Made by a program: the position numbers and the translations under genes
From: Glaciecola flavus
GTDB lineage: Bacteria; Pseudomonadota; Gammaproteobacteria; Enterobacterales; Alteromonadaceae
NCBI RefSeq assembly: GCF_042646125.1
Contig: NZ_JBHRSW010000018.1
Location: 62,001 to 126,000 of the forward strand
Direction of reading: 5' to 3'
Length of the DNA stretch: 64,000 nt
Notes under the pieces: model-generated
What the model was told of the DNA's origin: nothing
Databases searched by the model: none
Seen by the model: only the letters and a program-made list of their open reading frames with translations
Shown: one piece after another, positions 26,872 through 35,224 of the stretch
Position numbering within the stretch: the stretch's first letter is position 1
Layout of the letters: each line of letters opens with the position of its first letter

Positions 26872-27320
26872 CTTTAAATTCTCCCAGTGATTTAACTAAA
26901 GTGGTCAATCCCACTTAATTCAAACGAAAGTGTTACATTTTTGTAAAATATTGTAAATCCACCTGTGAAGTTTCTCTCTGAAAGTAGGTAATGTCAATGG
27001 TAAATTGTTAACAAAACTGGGTAAAATTGCAGAAAATGTTTACATAATTAAATTAAAACCAATAATTACATACACTTACAATAAGTAGCAAAAATAGAAG
27101 TTAATTTACAAAAATTTCCGTCATTTTTATGAAATTTCACAATTTCATCACTTTTCAAAGGTACAACCAGTTAAAATGAAGACAAACTTTTCAGTAGATG
27201 ACAGTCAGGCTAGGCAGAACCCAATATGATTTGACGCAAAACAATATCCTAGCTTTGAACACCAGCTCACTTATTTGTTACCATTGTTAACATCGATAAC
27301 AAAGTAGCGTAGTAAATTTA
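26872..27320. promoter_or_regulatory. Divergent promoter region between the TonB receptor and sapC
   Basis: 449 AT-rich bases without a gene. Two palindromes stand out. AAGTGG-6-CCACTT at 26899-26916 is just upstream of the receptor start. TTGTTAACATCGATAACAA at 27284-27302 is 19 bases before the sapC ATG and has the odd-centred dyad look of a LacI-type operator. Both are candidate regulator sites; neither regulator is encoded in the window. Confidence 0.4.
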
Positions 27321-28046
27321 ATGCAAAAAGAATCTGTAGAGTTGCTTGATAACATCAGGCACAAAGATGTCACTGTTGACAACAATCTGTTTGATATTCC
27401 GGCCAACCATGTAAACACTGTATATATTGTAATGACTGAATTAGCGAACTTAGTGCACGAGTACCCAATATTTATTACCAAACAGCCAAATTCTGAGGCT
27501 TTCGGCTTAAACGCACTACTCGGCTTACATCCGGGCGAAAACTTATATTTACAAAATGGGCAATGGGACGCACGCTATTTACCCCTTGACATACTGAGAA
27601 AACCTTTCCAAGCAGTCTTAGCAAAACAAGACGACTTTTCTCAAGGTAATATCGCAATAGATTTAAGTAGCCCGCAGGTTACAAGCAAGAAGGGAGAAGC
27701 CTTGTATGACGAATCGGGTCAAGCCACACCATATCTCGAGCGCATAAAACAAACCTTTACCCAGTTAATGGGAGCAATGGATTATACTAACAAACGCTTA
27801 CAACGAATGGCGGAATTGGGGCTTATTCAAGCCATTACCCTGCAATTCGATGATATCTCAGGTGAGAAAACAAGTTTAAATGGCTTGCACAGTATAAATA
27901 AAGATGCCCTAGCGGCTTTGAGTGGGTCAGAGTTAGAAGAAGCTCACAAAGACGGTATACTGCAAATTTGCCATTTAATAATGAGTTCTGGTGCGCATGT
28001 ACAAAAACTGATTAATTGGAGTAAACAAAAAGAACAAGTAAAATAA
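27321..28046 (+). CDS. SapC family protein
   Basis: A 241-residue protein of the SapC family (Pfam SapC). The hallmark segments are YPIFITKQPNSEAFGLNALLGL, GENLYL, GQWDARYLPLDILRKPF and AMDYTNKRLQRMAELGLI. The name comes from a Campylobacter S-layer-associated gene, but the molecular function of proteobacterial members is unknown. In Alteromonadales and Caulobacterales it recurs with TonB-Xanth-Caul receptors and tryptophan halogenases, matching its divergent position beside the receptor here. No signal peptide is visible, so it is probably cytoplasmic. The start has no strong ribosome binding site. Confidence 0.85.
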   Translation: MQKESVELLDNIRHKDVTVDNNLFDIPANHVNTVYIVMTELANLVHEYPIFITKQPNSEAFGLNALLGLHPGENLYLQNGQWDARYLPLDILRKPFQAVLAKQDDFSQGNIAIDLSSPQVTSKKGEALYDESGQATPYLERIKQTFTQLMGAMDYTNKRLQRMAELGLIQAITLQFDDISGEKTSLNGLHSINKDALAALSGSELEEAHKDGILQICHLIMSSGAHVQKLINWSKQKEQVK

Positions 28047-28068
28047 TTTGGCACAAATTAGAGACTGA

Positions 28069-29244
28069 TTATACATCAGCCAAATTATTAACAAACTCAC
28101 GTAACCTACGCATACCTTCAAGCAATGCGTCTTCGTTGGTAGCGTAGGACAACCTTATGTATTTATGCCCTTCTGCTAAACCGAAATCGATACCAGGGGT
28201 CATAGCAACCCCTTTCTCACTCAACAGGCGGCGACAAAATTCCATTGAGTCCAAATTTGTGGCACTGATGTCCAAATACACATAAAACGCACCATCTGGC
28301 TTCACGGGTACTTGCAGCGCACAACCACTTAACTCACAAAGCACAAGTTTCCTGCGTTGAATCAAAGTGCGATTTCGCGATTCACACTCGTCAATAGAGT
28401 CTTTTTCAAAACAAGCTCGCGCGGCAATTTGCGCCGGTGTAGAAGGACATATATATAAGTTTTGTGAAAGCTTTTCGATAACTGGCACCATATCTTCTGG
28501 CACTATCAGCCAGCCCAATCGCCAACCTGTTAGACCAAAGAATTTGGAGAAGCTATTTACAACTAAAGCGCCATCATCAACAGCCAACACACTTTGCGCA
28601 GTTTCGCGCTCACCATCACACAAGTTTAAGTAAATTTCGTCGACAATACGCCAAGCACCTTTGCCGGCGGCAAAATGGCAGATGTCGTTTAGATCGTCTA
28701 ACTTAATACTCGTACCTGTTGGGTTAGACGGCGTTGCTAGCATTAGGGCTTTTATGCTGCTGTCCCAGTGTTCTTCAATCTGAGACATAGTGAGTTGAAA
28801 GCGCGTAGAGGCATCTGTTGGCACAAGTTTTACGCGCCCATTAAATGTATTCACAAACTGACGGTTACAAGGATATGAAGGGTCGTTCATTATCACAGCG
28901 TCGCCTGGGTTTACAACAGCAGCGCAAGCAAGCATTAGTGCAGCAGAGGCACCGGCTGTCACCACCACGCGGCTCGCTGATATCGTGATCCCATGTTGCG
29001 ACTGGTAAAATGCGGCAATTTTTTCACGCAGTATTGGATCGCCAAGCGCACTCGTATAGCGCATTTCATTGTTTTTTACGGCATTTAGCATTGCCTTTTT
29101 TACCAGAGGTGGTGCACCAAAATCTGGTTCTCCCAAATTCAATCGAATAATTGATTTACCTTGCAACTCGAGCGCACTGGCAGCATCACCAAACTCCATC
29201 GCATAAAAAGGAGAAATGGCCTGAGCTCGATCTGAATACTTCAT
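28069..29244 (-). CDS. PLP-dependent class I aminotransferase
   Basis: A fold-type I aminotransferase of 391 residues in the AspC/aspartate-aromatic superfamily. The PLP lysine is K234 in NSFSKFFGLTGWRLGW. N174 (SNPTG) and D202 (VDEIY) are the expected cofactor ligands, and the C-terminal LSYATNED segment lies near the arginine that binds the substrate carboxylate. AGGTG precedes the ATG. The substrate specificity cannot be fixed from sequence; aspartate, aromatic and branched-chain enzymes look alike at this level. It converges on sapC with a 22-base gap and appears monocistronic. Confidence 0.88.
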   Translation of the reverse strand: MKYSDRAQAISPFYAMEFGDAASALELQGKSIIRLNLGEPDFGAPPLVKKAMLNAVKNNEMRYTSALGDPILREKIAAFYQSQHGITISASRVVVTAGASAALMLACAAVVNPGDAVIMNDPSYPCNRQFVNTFNGRVKLVPTDASTRFQLTMSQIEEHWDSSIKALMLATPSNPTGTSIKLDDLNDICHFAAGKGAWRIVDEIYLNLCDGERETAQSVLAVDDGALVVNSFSKFFGLTGWRLGWLIVPEDMVPVIEKLSQNLYICPSTPAQIAARACFEKDSIDECESRNRTLIQRRKLVLCELSGCALQVPVKPDGAFYVYLDISATNLDSMEFCRRLLSEKGVAMTPGIDFGLAEGHKYIRLSYATNEDALLEGMRRLREFVNNLADV

Positions 29245-29486
29245 TTAATGCACCTTGATTGTTAAGCTGATTTTTTGGGTATGACTAGCGGAGTGGCAAG
29301 ATTATACGCGAATAGGTTTTACTTCTGTCTACAGAAATTTTTCTGAATTTAATCTCGCCGACATATTTAGGTAAACTGAAAACATTTTGAGACAAATAGA
29401 AACATCCTTGCGACAAACCGAAATCATCTAGTCACACCTTTGACTTATACTGCGATAAATTCAATATACATACATTATTGTAAACC

Positions 29487-30557
29487 ATGAAATATCAGAT
29501 GTTGGTGGGCAGTAAGTACCAATTTTATCTCGTCAACCTAGCCGGTTGGGCTGGATACATATCAAGTCGTTTGCTTGGCACCATTTATTGGGACAAAACC
29601 GCAAGTTATTATTGGTTTATCACCTTTGGTGGCATTTTCGCATTTTTGTTGAGTTTTTCTTTACGTCCTATTTATCTGAAAATTTGGGCTTGGGAAGCCA
29701 ATACTGCCAAAAAAATTATTCTAGTTTTGGGCATCTGCTATTTGTTGAGTATTATCTGGGTCGTACCAATGAATCTGCTCTTTTGGGATATATTTAAACA
29801 AGGCTATCGCCCAGGCGGTTGGTATGGATATATAAGTGACAATGGCGGAAAGTTTTATTTGTATTTCTGCTGGAGTTGCCTGTACTTTGGCATTAAATTT
29901 TACCGAGAAATGCAAAAAGCAACGCAAAGCGCGCTGAAAGCAAACTCTTTAGCTCACGAAGCTCAGCTAAAAATGCTTCGCTACCAACTAAACCCCCATT
30001 TTTTATTCAATACCTTAAACGCCATTTCTACACTAATTTTGATCAAACAAAACGACAGAGCCAATGAAATGGTGGCGCGGCTATCTAATTTCCTTCGTGA
30101 CTCACTAGACAATGATCCGATGCAAAAAGTCACACTCAAGCAAGAAATTAATACCTTACAACTGTATTTAGGTATTGAAAAAGTCCGATTTGACGAGCGA
30201 CTCGAAGTAAAATTTGATATCGGAAAAAACGCCGAGGAAGCACTTATTCCAAGTTTAATTTTGCAACCTTTGGTTGAAAACTCAATCAAATATGCTATCG
30301 CCAATTCGGAAACGGGCGGTACAATCAAAATATGCGCGAATATCGAAAGGCGATACTTATTACTACTTATTGAAGACAACGGGCCAGGTGTAAAGTTGAA
30401 TGGAGGCAGTCTTCCATCTGGTAGAGGTGTGGGTATCAAAAACACACAAGGTAGATTAAAAGAGCTATATGGGGAAGAGCATACGTTCTCCATTACTAAC
30501 GCTCAGCCAAGTGGACTGCGCATAGCCATTCAAATTCCATATGAGGTATCCCAATGA
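29487..30557 (+). CDS. LytS/YesM-family sensor histidine kinase
   Basis: A membrane histidine kinase of 356 residues. Four hydrophobic segments at about 12-30, 41-60, 76-100 and 122-138 form the sensor region, which is not the 5TMR-LYT domain of BtsS/LytS. The His_kinase domain follows, with the phosphoacceptor H171 in YQLNPHFLFNTLN. The ATPase domain has LQPLVENSIKYA, EDNGPGV and a GVGIKNTQGRL lid. Its stop overlaps the start of the LytTR regulator gene by 4 bases (ATGA), so they form one unit. The signal is unknown. Confidence 0.92.
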   Translation: MKYQMLVGSKYQFYLVNLAGWAGYISSRLLGTIYWDKTASYYWFITFGGIFAFLLSFSLRPIYLKIWAWEANTAKKIILVLGICYLLSIIWVVPMNLLFWDIFKQGYRPGGWYGYISDNGGKFYLYFCWSCLYFGIKFYREMQKATQSALKANSLAHEAQLKMLRYQLNPHFLFNTLNAISTLILIKQNDRANEMVARLSNFLRDSLDNDPMQKVTLKQEINTLQLYLGIEKVRFDERLEVKFDIGKNAEEALIPSLILQPLVENSIKYAIANSETGGTIKICANIERRYLLLLIEDNGPGVKLNGGSLPSGRGVGIKNTQGRLKELYGEEHTFSITNAQPSGLRIAIQIPYEVSQ

Positions 30558-31402
30558 TCGCAACAGATAGCCATTCACAGCCAGCGAACATCGCCAACAA
30601 GAAAATCAGAGCTCTTATTGTGGACGATGAATCACTTGCCAGACAAGGATTGCAGATCCGACTTGAGTCATTTGATGATGTCGAGATTATTGGTCAATGC
30701 GCCAACGGCAGAGAAGCGTTACAGGCAATCAATGAACATAGTCCGGATCTCGTTTTTTTAGATATTCAAATGCCTGGTTTGGATGGATTTGATGTTGTCA
30801 AAAGAATGCAAGCAGACAATACGCCGCTGGTAGTATTTGTCACCGCGTTTGACCAATATGCTATCGACGCGTTTGAAGTCCATGCAATAGACTATGTGCT
30901 AAAACCCGTAGAGCAAGAGCGCTTGCATATTGCCGTTGACAGAGCTCGACAACATCTCTCCCAATCCAGTGTCGAAAATCAAAAGCAGCGCTTAATTGAC
31001 CTTATCGGTAACATTACTGGGCAGACGCCCGCTGAACTCACTAAGTTATTATCTGAGGGTAGTTCACTCAACAATCAATATCCCGAAAAAATAGCAATTA
31101 AAGATAGAGAAGAAACCACTCTCGTAAACAGTAAGGACATCGAATGGGTTGAAGCGGCGGGTGACTACATGTGTATTCATGCCAACGAGCAAGTGCATGT
31201 TCTCAGATCAACAATGAAGAAACTGGAAGAGAAGCTTAATCCCAAAATTTTTCAACGGGTACACCGCTCCACTATCGTCAATACCGACAAAGTCGAAAAA
31301 GTATGTTCGCACATTAATGGCGAATATTATCTGGTGCTACATAATGGCGCCAAACTAAAAATGAGCCGCAGTTATCGAGAAAAAATCAAACATATTTTAT
31401 AA
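30554..31402 (+). CDS. LytTR-type response regulator
   Basis: A 282-residue response regulator. The receiver domain at about 18-135 has the acidic pair D24/D25, phosphoacceptor D70 in VFLDIQMPG and the KP pair in YVLKPVE. The DNA-binding LytTR domain is at about 182-282 (WVEAAGDYMCIHA, FQRVHRSTIVN, LKMSRSYREK). It is translationally coupled to the kinase upstream. The acetate genes ackA-pta start 107 bases downstream, so they are possible targets; that is inference from position only. Confidence 0.93.
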   Translation: MIATDSHSQPANIANKKIRALIVDDESLARQGLQIRLESFDDVEIIGQCANGREALQAINEHSPDLVFLDIQMPGLDGFDVVKRMQADNTPLVVFVTAFDQYAIDAFEVHAIDYVLKPVEQERLHIAVDRARQHLSQSSVENQKQRLIDLIGNITGQTPAELTKLLSEGSSLNNQYPEKIAIKDREETTLVNSKDIEWVEAAGDYMCIHANEQVHVLRSTMKKLEEKLNPKIFQRVHRSTIVNTDKVEKVCSHINGEYYLVLHNGAKLKMSRSYREKIKHIL

Positions 31403-31509
31403 AGCATGCTCAGTCATGTTGATTTTGCACAATACAAAATGAACCTCTTTTGTATAAAGTACATATCCCGTAAAGTGTAGTGTCTAATCAGAGTGCTTAG
31501 GTGTAAAAT

Positions 31510-32715
31510 ATGTCCTCATATGTGTTGGTTTTGAATTGTGGTAGCTCTTCGATCAAATTTGCCATTGTCGCCGTTAATAACGGCGAATCAATATTATCAG
31601 GATTGGCCGAAAACTTGGGAAGTGACAACAGTACATTAAAAATAAGTCACGCTAAAACAAGCACTTCCTATTCTCTCCCTGCGAACTGTAAGCATGAATC
31701 GGCTCTTTCATCTATTAATAATATCCTAAACGAGTACCAAGATTTAAAACAAAAAGTCGTAGCAATAGGGCATCGAGTGGTGCATGGGGGAGAAATTTTT
31801 ACCCAAGCAACACTTATTGACGACGAGGTCAAAGCTGCCATTAAAAACACTTCGCACATGGCACCATTGCATAATCCCGCAAATTTATCAGGTATCGAGT
31901 CTGCACAACTTGCTTTTCCAGCACTCCAGCATGTTGCAGTATTCGACACCGCTTTTTTTCAAACCATGCCTAAGCACGCTTATCTTTATGCCCTGCCCTA
32001 TGAGTTGTATAAAACTCACGGGATCCGTCGCTACGGCTTTCACGGTTCTAGTCACGAGTTCGTAAGTACTAAAGCTGCTGAGCTATTAAATCAGCCACTC
32101 GAAGTAAGCAACCTAATAACCGCACATCTGGGAAATGGTTGCAGTATTACGGCTATAAATCAGGGCAAAGCGATAGATACCAGTTTAGGCTTAACTCCAC
32201 TTGAGGGATTGGTCATGGGAACAAGATGCGGCGATTTGGATCCCAGTATTCCAACTTACATGCAAGAGACCTTAGGCTACTCCGCAAGTAAAGTGAATGA
32301 CTTACTCAACAAATCTTCCGGATTACTTGGGATCTCTGAGCTAAGCAATGACTGCCGATTGTTGGAGGAGCAGTCAAAAAATGGGAATGAACTGGCGCAA
32401 CTAGCGTTAGAGATTTTCTGTTATCGTTTAGCAAAATATATAGCTAGCTATATGGTCGCATCGGGTCCTTTAGATGCTCTGGTGTTCACCGGTGGTATCG
32501 GCGAAAACTCCTCTTTCATCCGTCAAAGAACAATAGCAATGCTATCAACCCTAAATTTTTCAATTAATGAACAACTGAATGAAAAAATGCGCTTCGGGCA
32601 TGCTGGGTTTGTACAACAAGAAGCGAGTCATAAGATCATTGTTATTCCTACTAATGAAGAATGGGTCATTGCCAACAAGGCGGCTAAGCTCACACTAGCA
32701 TCAGGAGAGCAGTAA
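31510..32715 (+). CDS. ackA: Acetate kinase
   Basis: Interconverts acetyl phosphate plus ADP with acetate plus ATP. The 401 residues show the family signatures NCGSSSIKF at about 9-17, HRVVHGGE near 92, HGSSHEF near 180, HLGNGCSI near 208 and GTRCGDLDPSI near 240. AGGTG precedes the ATG. It is followed after 2 bases by pta, the standard acetate overflow/assimilation pair; acetyl phosphate from the pathway can also phosphorylate response regulators. Confidence 0.97.
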   Translation: MSSYVLVLNCGSSSIKFAIVAVNNGESILSGLAENLGSDNSTLKISHAKTSTSYSLPANCKHESALSSINNILNEYQDLKQKVVAIGHRVVHGGEIFTQATLIDDEVKAAIKNTSHMAPLHNPANLSGIESAQLAFPALQHVAVFDTAFFQTMPKHAYLYALPYELYKTHGIRRYGFHGSSHEFVSTKAAELLNQPLEVSNLITAHLGNGCSITAINQGKAIDTSLGLTPLEGLVMGTRCGDLDPSIPTYMQETLGYSASKVNDLLNKSSGLLGISELSNDCRLLEEQSKNGNELAQLALEIFCYRLAKYIASYMVASGPLDALVFTGGIGENSSFIRQRTIAMLSTLNFSINEQLNEKMRFGHAGFVQQEASHKIIVIPTNEEWVIANKAAKLTLASGEQ

Positions 32716-32717
32716 TC

Positions 32718-34865
32718 ATGGCTTCAAGAATAATGCTTATTCCTGCTGGCGAAAACGCTGGCTTAACGACAGTTAGCTTGGGCATGTTGAGAGCTTTGCA
32801 ACAACAAGGCTTAGCAGTAAACTTTTTTAAACCCGTCGCGCAACCAAAAACTGACAACAAACAGCAGGAACAATCAACGGCCATTGTCACTACGTATGGA
32901 CAAATGAATACCGCCACGCCCTTGTCCCTCGAATATGTCGAAACAATGATAAGTGAAGACAAAACAGATGTGCTGCTAGAAGATATCATCGAGTTATTCG
33001 AGAAGCACTACAAGGACGAAGACATTGTATTGATTGAAGGCCTAGTCGCAAATCCTCGCTATCCTTTTACTGTGCGTCTGAATAGAGACATATCAAATGC
33101 CTTAGATGCAAAATTAGTAATGGTAATGAATCCTGGTGCAAAAAATAAAGCACAAATAAATCACCAGTTAGAGATCGCTGCTGACAATTATGGTGGGCAT
33201 AAAAGTCGGAAATTGATGGGCTGTATTTTTAATAAAATTAACGCTCCCCTCGATGAGGATGGCCATATTTGCTTAGATTTACGCCAAAATGTGGCAGAAA
33301 ATACGCTTAGTGAAAAATTAATAACTTTGCAGTCACTTCCCATATTTAATAAGCAATTCAATCAATTGGGAGCCGTGACTTGGAATGCTGATTTAAATGC
33401 GCCGCGTGTGCACGACTTACAACAGCATTTACACGCACAAATTGTCAATTCTGGACAGGAAGATGAAGGCCTGTTTAGACGTATTCGAAGCATCCATTTT
33501 TGTGCCAGAGAAATACACAATATGCTACCGGTTATAAAACCTGGAGCCTTACTGGTGGTGTCTGCAGATCGCAGCGATGTTATCGTTGCGGCTTGTTTAG
33601 CCACACTAAATGGGACGCGTTTGGGTGCCATACTCTTAACCGGCACATATGAACCGGATCCTCGCATTATGTCATTTTGTGCGCAGGCGCTAGCCACAGG
33701 GCTACCAATACTAAAAGTTAACTTGAGTACTTGGGATACTGCAATCAAACTACAATACTTCAATCAAGAAGTACCAACAGATGATACACAGCGTATTTCT
33801 TGGGTCATGGATCACACCGCGTCATGTATCGATGAATCTTGGATAAAATCCTTATCAAAAACAGCGGCGAATGGACGTCGCATGTCACCACCCGCCTTTC
33901 GCTACAAATTAACGCAACTTTCTCGAAAAGCAAACAAAACCATAGTACTACCGGAGGGGAATGAACCAAGAACGATTGCCGCCGCAGCTATTTGTGCAGA
34001 AAGGGGGTTGGCAAATTGTGTATTGCTGGGCGACCCGACTAAAATCACTCGCGTAGCCACTCTACAAGGTATAAATTTGGCGCATGAAAAAATTCAGCTT
34101 GTCGCGCCTGAAGAAGTGCGCTCCTCATATATATCCCCCATGGTGAAGCTCCGCGAGCATAAAGGACTTAGTCCCATGATTGCCGAACAGCAACTGATGG
34201 ATAACAATGTACTCGGCACCATGATGTTGCAAAATGGTGATGTCGACGGATTAGTGTCCGGCGCAGTTAGCACTACGGCCAATACCATCCGACCAGCACT
34301 TCAACTGATAAAAACAGCATCGAATGCCTCTCTTGTATCCTCTGTTTTTTTCATGCTCTTACCCGACCAAGTGCTTGTCTATGGCGATTGCGCAATCAAT
34401 CCAGATCCTAATGCAGAACAACTCGCTGATATCGCTATCCAATCAGCAGATTCAGCGGCGGCATTTGGTATCGAGCCCAAAGTTGCGATGATAAGCTATA
34501 GCACTGGAAACTCAGGTACAGGGCAAGACGTTGACAAAGTTAAACTTGCGACCAAATTAGCACAATCAAAAAGACCTGATTTAATGATTGATGGCCCATT
34601 GCAATACGACGCGGCAGTCATGGAAAGTGTCGCAAGTAAAAAAGCGCCCAACAGCCCTGTCGCAGGCAAGGCAACCGTATTAGTGTTTCCCGACCTAAAC
34701 ACAGGCAATACTACCTATAAAGCAGTGCAACGCAGCGCCGACTTATTAAGCATAGGTCCCATGCTACAAGGTCTGAATAAGCCAGTAAATGACCTTAGTC
34801 GCGGTGCATTGGTGGACGATATTGTTTTTACCATAGCGTTAACAGCGATTCAGGCAAGCCATTGA
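32718..34865 (+). CDS. pta: Phosphate acetyltransferase (long form)
   Basis: Converts acetyl-CoA plus phosphate to acetyl phosphate plus CoA. The 715 residues are the long three-domain enterobacterial form. It has an N-terminal P-loop-like BioD-type domain with a degenerate nucleotide loop (IPAGENAGLTTVSLG), a central DRTGG domain at about 210-330, and the catalytic PTA_PTB domain at about 390-712 (IVLPEGNEPRTIAAA, DGLVSGAVSTTANTIRPALQ, SYSTGNSGTGQDVDKV). It starts 2 bases after ackA and is cotranscribed with it. Confidence 0.96.
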   Translation: MASRIMLIPAGENAGLTTVSLGMLRALQQQGLAVNFFKPVAQPKTDNKQQEQSTAIVTTYGQMNTATPLSLEYVETMISEDKTDVLLEDIIELFEKHYKDEDIVLIEGLVANPRYPFTVRLNRDISNALDAKLVMVMNPGAKNKAQINHQLEIAADNYGGHKSRKLMGCIFNKINAPLDEDGHICLDLRQNVAENTLSEKLITLQSLPIFNKQFNQLGAVTWNADLNAPRVHDLQQHLHAQIVNSGQEDEGLFRRIRSIHFCAREIHNMLPVIKPGALLVVSADRSDVIVAACLATLNGTRLGAILLTGTYEPDPRIMSFCAQALATGLPILKVNLSTWDTAIKLQYFNQEVPTDDTQRISWVMDHTASCIDESWIKSLSKTAANGRRMSPPAFRYKLTQLSRKANKTIVLPEGNEPRTIAAAAICAERGLANCVLLGDPTKITRVATLQGINLAHEKIQLVAPEEVRSSYISPMVKLREHKGLSPMIAEQQLMDNNVLGTMMLQNGDVDGLVSGAVSTTANTIRPALQLIKTASNASLVSSVFFMLLPDQVLVYGDCAINPDPNAEQLADIAIQSADSAAAFGIEPKVAMISYSTGNSGTGQDVDKVKLATKLAQSKRPDLMIDGPLQYDAAVMESVASKKAPNSPVAGKATVLVFPDLNTGNTTYKAVQRSADLLSIGPMLQGLNKPVNDLSRGALVDDIVFTIALTAIQASH

Positions 34866-35043
34866 ACCTAAAACCCGCAGACCTGTGCTATATCGAATAT
34901 TCCTAGAGCAACACAGAGTTCGTGATTTAGGGCACTGCTGGACGGAGTTGCTTATTCCGACTTCAGGTTAATAAACATCATACACTCAATAAATAGTAAA
35001 CATCGCCGATAACCTCAGTATCACAACGGTTGTTGAGATGTTT

Positions 35044-35187
35044 GATCTTGGCGATGTGGCCTTTTAGGGTGGTTACGCACAAAACAAAGTCGTCGTTAAC
35101 CCATCCATGGGGACTCCAAAAAGGCATCCCTGCCTTTTAAGCTTTGTTTTGTGCGTAACCACCCTAAAAGGCCACATCGCCAAGATC
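35044..35187. repeat. Perfect 46-bp inverted repeat, 144 bp overall
   Basis: Arms 35044-35089 and 35142-35187 are perfect reverse complements over 46 bp. The 52-nt core holds two further small hairpins (CCCAT/ATGGG and AAAAGGCA/TGCCTTTT). It lies in the 359-base gap between pta and the next chemoreceptor gene and has no reading frame. The architecture matches the MITE-like element at 16963 (long perfect arms, about 55-nt structured core), but the sequence is different. The remaining 178 bases upstream show no gene. Confidence 0.9.
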
Positions 35188-35224
35188 TTTATTTCTTCAC
35201 GCAGCAAAAAAAAGGGTAAATACA

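Noticed and set aside
34866..35043. Possible small gene between pta and the 46-bp palindrome
   Set aside because: No start with ribosome binding site and a frame of useful length was found.
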